From Terrabacter sp. Root85 (GTDB lineage Bacteria; Actinomycetota; Actinomycetes; Actinomycetales; Dermatophilaceae), in the NCBI RefSeq assembly GCF_001429185.1, contig NZ_LMIW01000011.1, forward strand, positions 307,078 through 371,077: a stretch of DNA of 64,000 bases. Reading direction: 5' to 3'. The notes beneath the pieces are model-generated. The model was not told where the DNA came from and did no database searches. It saw only the letters and a list, made by a program, of their open reading frames with translations. How positions within the stretch are numbered: the first letter of the stretch is position 1; the number at the start of each line of letters is the position of its first letter. The translations under genes and the position numbers were made by a program. Of this stretch, positions 25,968 through 35,378 are shown one piece after another.

Positions 25968-26978
25968 TCAGCGGGCGGCGTCGGACGGATCCATCTCGGG
26001 CGCAGTCACGGCGGCGAGCTCTGCCTCGATGTCTGCGACGAACTCGGGCACCGCCAGGCTGCCGGTCACGGGTCCGCCGGCAAGGTGACCGTCGACCCCC
26101 AGCAGCAGGGCCGAGGGTGTGGCCAGTCCGAAGGTGTCCGAGAAGGCACCCTCGGTGTCGTGGACCGTGAGCGGCTCCTCGAGGGACGTCAGATGCGTGT
26201 GCCCGGCCGCCATCCGTGTCACCAGGCGTACGTCGAGCAGCGGCAGACGGGTTCGCCACTCCGGCACCGAGGTGATGACCTCCTCGCACGAGCCGCACAT
26301 CTCCGACACGTAGACCAGCAGCTGGGGCCGCTCCACGCTGAGGGCCCTGAGGTTGGTCGTCGAGCCGTCGGACAGGCTGACTGGAACCGCCGGTGTCCGG
26401 GTGCGGAGGTAGTCACCGCTCTCGTCGTCCGGGACGTCGCCCGCGGCAGGCGCTGCTGGGCTCGGGGCGCCGACGATGAGGTAGGTCGTGGCGGCGGCGA
26501 CACCCGCTCCCACCAGCCACCACCAGGGCAGCCGGTCGTCCGCCACCCGCGCCGCGACCGAGGAGCCTTGTGCCGCAACGACGACGGCCAGGACCGCCAG
26601 CAGGACGAGCCACGCGTTGCGCACGACCGTGCGACGTGTGATCCGTCCGGGGGCGAACTCCCCGAAGCACGCGCAGTCCACGTCCTCGTCGAAGCCCAAG
26701 GCCCGAACGACGAGCCCGAGGTATGCCGTGAAGAGCAGGAGCGCCGCCACCGCGGCGACGATGCCCACCGGGCCACCGACGAGCACGAGCAGGGCGGCGA
26801 GCAGCAGCTCGCCCCACGGCAGTCCCTCGACGACGACGCGGCCGCGCAGGGGCGCCGGCACGCGGAGGTCCCGGAAGGCCTCGGCCGAGGCGCTCGGCGA
26901 GCGCAGCTTGCCGACCGCACTGACGACGAGGACGACCGCGAGGATGACGGGCGCGAGGGCGAGGGCGTCGGAGGGCAC
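25968..26978 (-). CDS. MauE/DoxX-type redox membrane protein fused to thioredoxin-like domain
   Basis: A 336-residue protein. The first half has four membrane helices with the MauE motif DCACFGEF (C102, C104). After a further helix near 152-170 comes a thioredoxin-like extracytoplasmic domain with CGSC (228-231) in YVSEMCGSCEEV. MauE-type proteins pass electrons or disulfides to secreted proteins, as in methylamine dehydrogenase maturation. The convergent neighbour encodes a Cys-rich Tat protein, a plausible client. The GTG at 26978 is chosen because TAGAAT lies 5 nt upstream and no ribosome site is present. Confidence 0.82.
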   Translation of the reverse strand: MPSDALALAPVILAVVLVVSAVGKLRSPSASAEAFRDLRVPAPLRGRVVVEGLPWGELLLAALLVLVGGPVGIVAAVAALLLFTAYLGLVVRALGFDEDVDCACFGEFAPGRITRRTVVRNAWLVLLAVLAVVVAAQGSSVAARVADDRLPWWWLVGAGVAAATTYLIVGAPSPAAPAAGDVPDDESGDYLRTRTPAVPVSLSDGSTTNLRALSVERPQLLVYVSEMCGSCEEVITSVPEWRTRLPLLDVRLVTRMAAGHTHLTSLEEPLTVHDTEGAFSDTFGLATPSALLLGVDGHLAGGPVTGSLAVPEFVADIEAELAAVTAPEMDPSDAAR

Positions 26979-26989
26979 GTCGCATTCTA
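26979..26989 (-). promoter_or_regulatory. Candidate leaderless promoter of the MauE-thioredoxin gene
   Basis: Minus-strand TAGAAT (26984-26989) followed by GCGAC and the GTG start. The 5-nt spacing is at the short end for leaderless transcription. Confidence 0.4.
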
Positions 26990-27064
26990 GGCAGGGGACG
27001 GCATACCACCGGGGGTGATCGGGTGATCCCACGGGGCGGAGGGCCCGGCGTCGGTCACCTCCTG

Positions 27065-27077
27065 CACAATCGGGCCC
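27065..27077 (+). promoter_or_regulatory. Candidate leaderless promoter of xthA
   Basis: TG-CACAAT (hexamer 27065-27070), then CGGGCCC and the ATG start. There is no ribosome site. Confidence 0.45.
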
Positions 27078-28995
<1,918 letters not shown>

Positions 28996-29020
28996 CCACG
29001 CTGTGCCCACCCGCGCTGGG

Positions 29021-29032
29021 TAGGGTGCCACC
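29021..29032 (+). promoter_or_regulatory. Candidate leaderless promoter of a short frame
   Basis: TAGGGT (29021-29026), then GCCACC and a GTG. The motif is identical to the hexamer in front of the SDR gene at 44245. Confidence 0.35.
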
Positions 29033-29122
29033 GTGACGCAGACAGGGGAGCTCAAGGCGCGAGCCGACCTCCCGCACGGCACGTCAGGGCTCGGGGCGCT
29101 GCACCGAGGCCTCCTCCAGTGA
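29033..29122 (+). CDS. Possible 29-codon leaderless peptide or gene remnant
   Basis: The frame reads MTQTGELKARADLPHGTSGL and then GALHRGLLQ before a TGA. It has the same promoter-to-start spacing as the real leaderless genes around it but no recognisable product. It may be the 5' remnant of a gene displaced when the ABC-exporter genes arrived, or the promoter may simply feed a leader of the exporter operon. The rest of 28996-29297 holds an 11-bp palindrome and no other gene. Confidence 0.25.
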   Translation: MTQTGELKARADLPHGTSGLGALHRGLLQ

Positions 29123-29249
29123 CTCGTCCCACCCGGTGCGACAGGATCTCCGACCACCTGCGCACTGGGTCGATTGTCGGCACTGGCCACCAGGTGTGCG
29201 AGGTCGCCACTGCGCCGACGGGGTCGCGGGAAGATCGCGCGAGCACGCC

Positions 29250-29273
29250 TGATGTCGACGAACGTCGACATCA
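29250..29273. repeat. Perfect palindrome upstream of the Wzt gene
   Basis: TGATGTCGACG and its reverse complement, 11-bp arms around an AA centre, end 24 nt before the GTG of the ABC ATPase gene. It may be an operator or an mRNA hairpin that covers the leader; the sequence alone does not decide. Confidence 0.5.
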
Positions 29274-29297
29274 CAGACAGAACATCGGGGGCGCAGC

Positions 29298-30512
29298 GTG
29301 AGCACGGACATGGCGATTCGTGCGGCAGGACTGTCGAAGTCCTACCGCATCGCTCATCGAGCAGCACCGGTCACCCGGGTGACCGAGGCCGTGGCCCAGC
29401 GACTGCGTCACCCGTTTCGACGCGGGGACTACGAGGACTTCACCGCACTGTCGGACGTGTCCTTCGAGATCCCGTGGGGAGAGGCCGTCGGCATCGTCGG
29501 GCGAAACGGCGCCGGCAAGTCCACGCTGCTCAAGCTCCTGACGCGGATCACGGCACCGACGGCTGGAAGGATCGAGCTGTCCGGTCGCATGGGCAGCCTG
29601 CTCGAGGTGGGCACGGGCTTCCACCCGGAACTGACGGGTCGCGAGAACATCTTCCTCAACGGGGCGCTGCTCGGGATGCGGCGCAACGAGATCCGACGGC
29701 GTTTCGACGAGATCGTCGACTTCTCGGGGGTGGAGCGTTTCCTCGACACGCCGGTCAAGCGATACTCCTCGGGCATGTACGTACGGCTGGCGTTCTCGGT
29801 GGCTGCGCACCTGGACACGGAGCTCCTGGCGATCGACGAGGTGCTGGCCGTGGGAGACGCGGAGTTCCAGCGGAAGTCTCTCGCCAAGATGCGTGACGTC
29901 GCCAACGACGGACGAACCGTGCTCTACGTCAGTCACCAGATGCAGACGGTTGAGTCGCTGTGCACGTCGGCGATCTTCCTCCAGCACGGCACGCTCCAGC
30001 TGCAGGGCGGTGTCTCCGACGTCATCGAGCGCTATCGCGGCAGCTACGAGGAGTATGCCGCTCGTGAGACGCAGGCGCGGAAGGGGCTGAGTGACGACGT
30101 GCCTCGCATCCTCGAGGTCGTGCCGACGAGTCAGACCTTCTCCGTCGACGATGACAAGTTGGTCGACATTCGCATCGGTCCGACCGACGACTTCATCGGC
30201 ACCTACTTCGTCTCGGCGCACCTGACGGACGCGAACGGGAACGTCGTGGGTCAGTGCGACTCCCGCCTCGTCGGCCGCTACCTGGACGCGGACCGTGAGC
30301 AGCGTCTTCGGCTGTCGATCCGCCACCTGTGGATGAAGCCTGGCCGCTACTCGATCGACGTCTTCGTGTGTGCGTCAGGCATCTTGGACTCATGGGAAGG
30401 CTCGGCCACGTTCGACATCCTGCCGTCGTTGCCCTACCCGGAGCTGACCTCACCCGAGGCCACCGGCCACGGTGCGGTCCTGCTGGACTTCGACTACGAG
30501 GTGCACGCATGA
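29298..30512 (+). CDS. Polysaccharide ABC exporter, ATPase subunit (Wzt-like)
   Basis: A 404-residue protein. The ATPase part has Walker A GRNGAGKST, the signature YSSGMYVRLAFSVA and Walker B LLAIDEVLAVGD, the set typical of Wzt/TagH exporters. From about residue 250 a C-terminal beta-sandwich follows, as in Wzt proteins that recognise the finished, capped glycan chain. It works with the permease that follows, overlapping it by 4 nt (ATGA at 30509-30512). The GTG start precedes MAIRAAGLSKSY. Confidence 0.93.
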   Translation: MSTDMAIRAAGLSKSYRIAHRAAPVTRVTEAVAQRLRHPFRRGDYEDFTALSDVSFEIPWGEAVGIVGRNGAGKSTLLKLLTRITAPTAGRIELSGRMGSLLEVGTGFHPELTGRENIFLNGALLGMRRNEIRRRFDEIVDFSGVERFLDTPVKRYSSGMYVRLAFSVAAHLDTELLAIDEVLAVGDAEFQRKSLAKMRDVANDGRTVLYVSHQMQTVESLCTSAIFLQHGTLQLQGGVSDVIERYRGSYEEYAARETQARKGLSDDVPRILEVVPTSQTFSVDDDKLVDIRIGPTDDFIGTYFVSAHLTDANGNVVGQCDSRLVGRYLDADREQRLRLSIRHLWMKPGRYSIDVFVCASGILDSWEGSATFDILPSLPYPELTSPEATGHGAVLLDFDYEVHA

Positions 30513-31327
30513 GCAAGGTCGTCATCACACCACCCGGGCGCCTGAGTCTCCCGCACTGGCAGGAGCTCTGGGGTGCTCGAGAGGTCTTCCTTCGCTTCGG
30601 CCAGCGCGACGTCCTCCTCCGATACCGGCAGACGGCTGTGGGCGTCACCTGGGTGATCCTGCAACCCTTGGTTGCGGCCGGGATCTTCTCCATCATCTTC
30701 GGCCGGATCGCAGGTCTCTCGACCGACGGGGTGCCGTATTTTCTGTTCTCCTACATCAGCATGCTGGGCTGGAATCTCTTCTCCGGCGTGCTGAACCGGG
30801 CCGCCCCTTCGCTGGTCGCCAACCAGGCGCTCGTGTCCAAGGTGTTCTTTCCACGCATCCTCGTCCCGGCGTCGACGATCCTGTCGGTCATCCTCGACTT
30901 CGTCGTGGCCCTCGTCCTCGGCGTCGTTCTGCTGGTCGCCTTCCGGGTCAACCCGGGCATCGCGGCGCTCGCCCTTCCCTTCTGGGTCCTGTGCACCCTC
31001 TGCCTGAGTCTGGGGTTGGGACTGGCCGCCTCCGCGATCATGGTGCGCTACCGGGACGTGGCGTACGTCCTGCCCTGGCTGGTCCAGATCGGGCTGTATG
31101 CGACGCCCGTGGCGTATTCGCTCGAAGCCGTTCCCGAGCAGTACCGCATCTTCTTCGATCTCAACCCGATGAGCTGGCTGCTGACTGGGATCCGCTGGTC
31201 GTTGCTCGGCACGGCGCCGCCGCCGGTGTGGCAGCTGGCCGGGGCGGTCATCGTCAGCGCAGGGGCTCTCTTCGCCGGGTTGCTCGTCTTCCAGCGGTTC
31301 GAGCGGTCGTTCGCGGACGTGATCTGA
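30509..31327 (+). CDS. Polysaccharide ABC exporter, permease subunit (Wzm-like)
   Basis: A 272-residue ABC-2 permease with six membrane helices. The cytoplasmic start LLRYRQTAVGVTWVILQPL and the segment SLVANQALVSKVFFPRILVP are typical of TagG/Wzm/RfbA permeases that carry lipid-linked polysaccharide across the membrane. It starts inside the stop of the ATPase gene. This gives the locus a second export route beside the Wzz/Wzy-type proteins upstream; no flippase of the Wzx type is seen in the window. Confidence 0.93.
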   Translation: MSKVVITPPGRLSLPHWQELWGAREVFLRFGQRDVLLRYRQTAVGVTWVILQPLVAAGIFSIIFGRIAGLSTDGVPYFLFSYISMLGWNLFSGVLNRAAPSLVANQALVSKVFFPRILVPASTILSVILDFVVALVLGVVLLVAFRVNPGIAALALPFWVLCTLCLSLGLGLAASAIMVRYRDVAYVLPWLVQIGLYATPVAYSLEAVPEQYRIFFDLNPMSWLLTGIRWSLLGTAPPPVWQLAGAVIVSAGALFAGLLVFQRFERSFADVI

Positions 31328-31332
31328 GGCCA

Positions 31333-31348
31333 ACCCCGCTCTCGGGGT
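31333..31348 (+). terminator. Weak stem-loop after the exporter genes
   Basis: ACCCCG and CGGGGT pair around CTCT, 6 nt after the permease stop. The stem is short and has no T-tract. Confidence 0.35.
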
Positions 31349-31450
31349 GACGATCGGTTGAGGGCGCGGCCGTCGCGGCGGTGCGATCGTGAGCGGGGAC
31401 GCCGCCGCACGTCCGGCAGGCCCGCGGCCGCACTGGTCGAGGAGATTGGG

Positions 31451-31463
31451 TACGGTCGGGTGC
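31451..31463 (+). promoter_or_regulatory. Candidate leaderless promoter of the 2'-5' RNA ligase-like gene
   Basis: TACGGT (31451-31456), then CGGGTGC and the GTG start. There is no ribosome site. Confidence 0.45.
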
Positions 31464-31994
31464 GTGAGTGTTGCGCGCCCCACGACGATCGGCGTCTCGA
31501 TCCCGATCCCGGCCCCGCACGGCGACTATCTCCAACGTCGCCGGGCCGACTTCGGTGACCCCCAGGCCTGGCAGATCCCCGCGCACATCACCCTGCTGCC
31601 GCCGACCGAGGTCGACGCGGAGGCGTATGCCGCCTTCCGGAGCCACTGCGCCGAGGTGGCCGCCGCGCACGCCGCGTTCGACGTCGTCCTGCGTGGCACG
31701 GGCACGTTCCGTCCGCTGTCCGACGTCGTCTTCATCCAGGTGGCCCAGGGCGTCTCGAACTGCGAGGCGCTCGAGGTGTCGCTGCGCTCGGGGCCGGTGA
31801 GCCGCGCCCTCGAGTTCTACTACCACCCGCACGTCACCGTGGCGCACAACGTGCCGGCCGAGTCGCTCGACCTCGCCTTCACCGACCTCGCCGACTACTC
31901 CGTCGCCTTCACTGTCGGCGCGTACCACCTCTACGAGCTGGGCGAGGACGACGTGTGGCGTCCCGTGCACGAGTTCACCCTCACCGGGGGCTGA
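31464..31994 (+). CDS. 2'-5' RNA ligase family (2H phosphoesterase) protein
   Basis: A 176-residue protein with the two H-x-T motifs of the 2H superfamily: PAHITLLPPTE near residue 42 and HPHVTVAHN near residue 123. Members act on 2',3'-cyclic phosphates or 2'-5' bonds in RNA, or on unknown small molecules. The GTG at 31464 is chosen because the -10-like TACGGT is just upstream; the frame extends further without support. The YihY-family gene begins 3 nt after its stop and is probably co-transcribed. Confidence 0.82.
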   Translation: MSVARPTTIGVSIPIPAPHGDYLQRRRADFGDPQAWQIPAHITLLPPTEVDAEAYAAFRSHCAEVAAAHAAFDVVLRGTGTFRPLSDVVFIQVAQGVSNCEALEVSLRSGPVSRALEFYYHPHVTVAHNVPAESLDLAFTDLADYSVAFTVGAYHLYELGEDDVWRPVHEFTLTGG

Positions 31995-31997
31995 CGG

Positions 31998-33113
31998 GTG
32001 CCGGCGCTGGGGCCCCTCATGGATCGGCTCAAGGCCCTGTCTCCGTACCGGGCGTGGACCCGATTCAGCACGTCGAGCGGCAACCTGCTCGCGGCGGGGG
32101 TCAGCTACTACGCCTTCTTCTCCATCTTCCCGGCGCTCGCGCTCGCCTTCGCGATCTTCGGCTTCGTCCTGCAGGACCGCCCCGATCTCGTCCTCGCGAT
32201 CGCCGACTCGCTCAACAACGCCCTCCCCGGGATGGTCAAGACGCCGAGCAACCCCGACGGCATCATCAGCATCGAGGCACCGGCGAGCCTGACGCTGACC
32301 CTGACCGGCATCATCTCGTTCGTGACGCTGCTGTTCGCCGGCATGGGGTGGGTTCGGGCCCTGCGCACCGGCATCCGCGGCGTCTTCGGCCTCGAGGTCG
32401 CGCCACACGCCATGGTGCGGACGATGGCCCGTGACCTGCTGGTCCTGGTGACCGTCGGCACGGCCGTCGCGGTCTCGGCGATCCTCACGAGCAGCATCGG
32501 GGGTCTCGCCGAGCAGGTTGCCGGGTGGGTCGGTCTCGAGGGCAACGGACTCCTCGTCGGCCTGCTGGGACTTCTCATCGGCGTCGTCTTCGACACCTTC
32601 ATCCTCGTCGTCCTGCTGCGGACCCTCTCGGGAGCACCGCTGCCGCTGCGCGACATCCGTCAGGGAGCGGTGATCGGTGCCGTCATCCTCACCCTGCTCA
32701 AGCTGTTCGGCGGCTTCCTCGTCAGCCATGCCACGGCCAACCCGCTGCTCGGGGCCGTCGCGCTCTCGGTCGGACTGCTCTTCTGGCTCGACCTCATGTC
32801 CAAGGTCATCCTCCTCTCGGCCGCGTGGGCCGCGAACGACGTCGACCTCGACGCCCTGGGCGACGACACCGGCCGCTCGACGCTGTCGAGGGCCGCCCGC
32901 CCCGTGTTCATCGCCCCGCTCGCCTCCGGCGCCGACACCAGCCTCGTGCCGTATGCGGCAGCCCCCCTCGAGGTGGCGCCCGGGCACGCTGACGTGGCTG
33001 GGCGGGACGTCGCCGGTTCCCGCGCGGTCGACCGGGTCAGCCTCGCCGCGGGTGCGGTCGTCGGTGCCGCCTCGGCCGCGCTGGTCGCTGGGCTTCGCCG
33101 GCAGCACCGCTGA
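31998..33113 (+). CDS. YihY/BrkB family membrane protein
   Basis: A 371-residue protein with six membrane helices. The family start is evident in AWTRFSTSSGNLLAAGVSYYAFFSIFPAL, and later segments (GAVIGAVILTLLKLFGGFLVSHATANP, GLLFWLDLMSKVILLSAAWAAN) are also typical. The function of the family is not settled; it was once mis-called ribonuclease BN. A charged, Ala-rich tail from about 300 is variable. GTG at 31998 or ATG at 32019 could start it. Confidence 0.88.
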   Translation: MPALGPLMDRLKALSPYRAWTRFSTSSGNLLAAGVSYYAFFSIFPALALAFAIFGFVLQDRPDLVLAIADSLNNALPGMVKTPSNPDGIISIEAPASLTLTLTGIISFVTLLFAGMGWVRALRTGIRGVFGLEVAPHAMVRTMARDLLVLVTVGTAVAVSAILTSSIGGLAEQVAGWVGLEGNGLLVGLLGLLIGVVFDTFILVVLLRTLSGAPLPLRDIRQGAVIGAVILTLLKLFGGFLVSHATANPLLGAVALSVGLLFWLDLMSKVILLSAAWAANDVDLDALGDDTGRSTLSRAARPVFIAPLASGADTSLVPYAAAPLEVAPGHADVAGRDVAGSRAVDRVSLAAGAVVGAASAALVAGLRRQHR

Positions 33114-33176
33114 GGGGACCCGGGTCACTAGGCCTGTCAGTACCGCTGTTCGCCGTGCGGGCAGACACGTGCTGGG

Positions 33177-33188
33177 TACATTCGACCC
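33177..33188 (+). promoter_or_regulatory. Candidate leaderless promoter of the GT4-GT2 pair
   Basis: TACATT (33177-33182), then CGACCC and the GTG start of the GT4 gene. Confidence 0.45.
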
Positions 33189-34352
33189 GTGATAGCCCAT
33201 GTGCCGACGCCGGGTGACCACTTCTCGCCGTTGACAGGATCGGCCGTGATGACGGTGATCGACGGGCTGGCGCGTCCGACGGCCGAGAGCGCCAGGCATC
33301 AGGTTCTGGTGGCTGAGGGAACGTATGCCGAGCGATACAGCTCAGCAGACGTGATCTCCTACCCGCCTGCCCCACCGCGAAGCCGCTCAGTCCGTCTCGT
33401 CGACACTGCCCTCGCTCGGATGGGCGCCGGCCGGCCCTTCGCCTCCCGTGAGTACCGTGCTGCTTTCAAGGTCCTGAGCGACGCACCGCACACCGTGCTG
33501 CTCCACAACGCGCCGAACGTGGCCACTCTCCTTCCAGCCCAGTCAGCGCCAGTGCTCTACGCACACAACGAGATCCTGCACGGAGCCCCGTGGGCAGCTC
33601 ACAGCTCCGTCCGCGGTTTGGAGGGGATCATCACCGTCAGTGAGTGGCTGGCTGAAAGGACGCGCCTCCGCGTTCCTCGCTCGATGCGCTCCCGGGTCGT
33701 CTCCCTGGTCAACGGTGTCGATACCGATTCCTTCGTGCCCGTGGACCGGACCGACCGGGACGGACTGAGAATCTTGTACGTGGGCCGGGTCGTGCCGGAG
33801 AAGGGCCCCGACGTGCTGCTGGATGCGGTGGAGCGAGCCGGGATCCACGGACTCACCGTCAGGATCGTGGGCAGTGAGGGCTTCGCCATCGATGGCCCAC
33901 TCTCCAGCTACGAGCGCGCCCTGCGCAGACGCGCCTCAACCCTGTCCTGTGGGGTCGAGTTCGTGCCTTTCACGCCGCGGGCAGAGCTTCCTGCACACTA
34001 CGAGTGGGCAGATGTCGTGACGCTCCCGTCTCGATGGGAGGAGCCGTGCGGTCTCACGCTGTTGGAGTCGCTCGCCAGCGGCGTGGCAACCGTGGTCACG
34101 GAGTCCGGTGGCATGCCGGAGGTCGCCGGGGACGCTGCGATAGTCATCAGGCGCAACGACCCAGGCGCCTTGATCGATGTCTTGCGACAGCTTGCTGACG
34201 CCCCGACGGCACGCAGCGATCTCGGGCGACGCGCTCGTGAACGGTCAAAGGAATTCAGCTGGGCCGGCCGCGCTGAACGATTGGACGAGATCCTCAAGGA
34301 GTGGGGGCTCCCGACAGCGGGCCCTGGCCGAGAGGTGCCCGCGAATGGTTGA
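33189..34352 (+). CDS. Family 4 glycosyltransferase, paralog of 2822-3961
   Basis: A 387-residue GT-B enzyme. It shares with the earlier copy the N-terminus VPTPGDHFSPLTGSAVMTVIDGLA, the LYAHNEILHGAPWAA segment, YVGRVVPEKGPDVLLDA, the SSYERALRR motif and PSRWEEPCGLTLLESLASGVATVVTESGGMPE. The GTG at 33189 lies 6 nt after a -10-like TACATT. It overlaps the following GT2 gene by 8 nt. GC content looks lower than in the neighbours, which suggests later acquisition. Confidence 0.87.
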   Translation: MIAHVPTPGDHFSPLTGSAVMTVIDGLARPTAESARHQVLVAEGTYAERYSSADVISYPPAPPRSRSVRLVDTALARMGAGRPFASREYRAAFKVLSDAPHTVLLHNAPNVATLLPAQSAPVLYAHNEILHGAPWAAHSSVRGLEGIITVSEWLAERTRLRVPRSMRSRVVSLVNGVDTDSFVPVDRTDRDGLRILYVGRVVPEKGPDVLLDAVERAGIHGLTVRIVGSEGFAIDGPLSSYERALRRRASTLSCGVEFVPFTPRAELPAHYEWADVVTLPSRWEEPCGLTLLESLASGVATVVTESGGMPEVAGDAAIVIRRNDPGALIDVLRQLADAPTARSDLGRRARERSKEFSWAGRAERLDEILKEWGLPTAGPGREVPANG

Positions 34353-35307
34353 GCCGAACAGTGAGCGTGTCTTGGTGGTGATACCGCTCTACAACGGTGC
34401 TCGGTTCATCGATGAGACGTTGCAGAGCGTCATCTCACAGACTCACCCCCATTTCGAGGTCGTCGTCGTCGACGATGGGTCCAGCGATGACAGCGTTGAA
34501 AGAGTGCGCCGGTGGTCGCAAGCCGACGCTCGGGTGCGTCTGCGCACCAAGGGCTCGTCGGGCATCGCGTCCACCCGGAACCACGCGATGGCAGCCAGCA
34601 CGCCTGGTGCGTCATACGTCGTCTTCCTGGATCAGGACGATGTACTGCCCTCCGACTTCTTCAGTCGCGCGGTCTCCTGCTTGAGTCAACGGTCGGACGC
34701 CGTGGGCGCCGCTGCGCTGGTCGACCTCGTGGATGCTGACGGAAGACCATTCGACGATGGTGCGTTCGCGGCCGCGATGATGGGTGACAGCAGCTCATCC
34801 TCGCTCGAGGCAAGCGATGGGCGCGAGGTTCGTTTCGAGGACGTGTTCGTGCACAACCGGCTCTGCCCTCCGAGCTGCGTCATGCTCAAGCTGGACATCG
34901 TGACCGAGGTGGGTGGACCCGACACGAGCTACGTCCTCGCGGACGACTGGGACTTGATGCTCCGGGTACTCAGACACGGACCGGTGCTGTTCCTGCCCGG
35001 CGCTCGCGTCGGCTACCGGCGGCACGGATCCAACGCCTCTGACTCCGCGGGGGCTCAGAACATCCAGGAAACGCGTCGGGTCTGGGCACGGACCTACTTC
35101 TCACGGGCGAACTCCGATGCGCAGCGCCGAGCGCTCCGACAGAAGTGGCGGACCCGTCAGCGTCGAACAGCCCGCGTCAAGGCGCACTCCGCTGTGACTG
35201 CCCTCGGGCGTGGCGAGCTGCTGATCGCCGGTCGGGGCCTGCTGGACGCCCTCGCGCACGCGGTGGCTCTCCGTCCCCTGCGGTATTGGGCCAGGCCGGC
35301 GAGGTGA
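34345..35307 (+). CDS. Family 2 glycosyltransferase, paralog of 1797-2813
   Basis: A 320-residue GT-A enzyme with VLVVIPLYNGARFIDETLQSVISQTH at the start, VVDDGSSDDS, the metal motif FLDQDD (DQD in place of the copy's DGD) and LADDWDLMLRVLRHG. The ending (YRRHGSNASD) is also shared with the earlier paralog. The ATG at 34345 overlaps the GT4 stop by 8 nt. It has more A/T-rich codons than the core genes around it. It is the last glycan gene seen in the window. Confidence 0.87.
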   Translation: MVEPNSERVLVVIPLYNGARFIDETLQSVISQTHPHFEVVVVDDGSSDDSVERVRRWSQADARVRLRTKGSSGIASTRNHAMAASTPGASYVVFLDQDDVLPSDFFSRAVSCLSQRSDAVGAAALVDLVDADGRPFDDGAFAAAMMGDSSSSSLEASDGREVRFEDVFVHNRLCPPSCVMLKLDIVTEVGGPDTSYVLADDWDLMLRVLRHGPVLFLPGARVGYRRHGSNASDSAGAQNIQETRRVWARTYFSRANSDAQRRALRQKWRTRQRRTARVKAHSAVTALGRGELLIAGRGLLDALAHAVALRPLRYWARPAR

Positions 35308-35378
35308 CCTGGATGGGAGTTCTCGCGAGTTCTGTCCGGTGAGTCCGGGCCCCTGCGACCATCGCGCGCAAGGATGTT

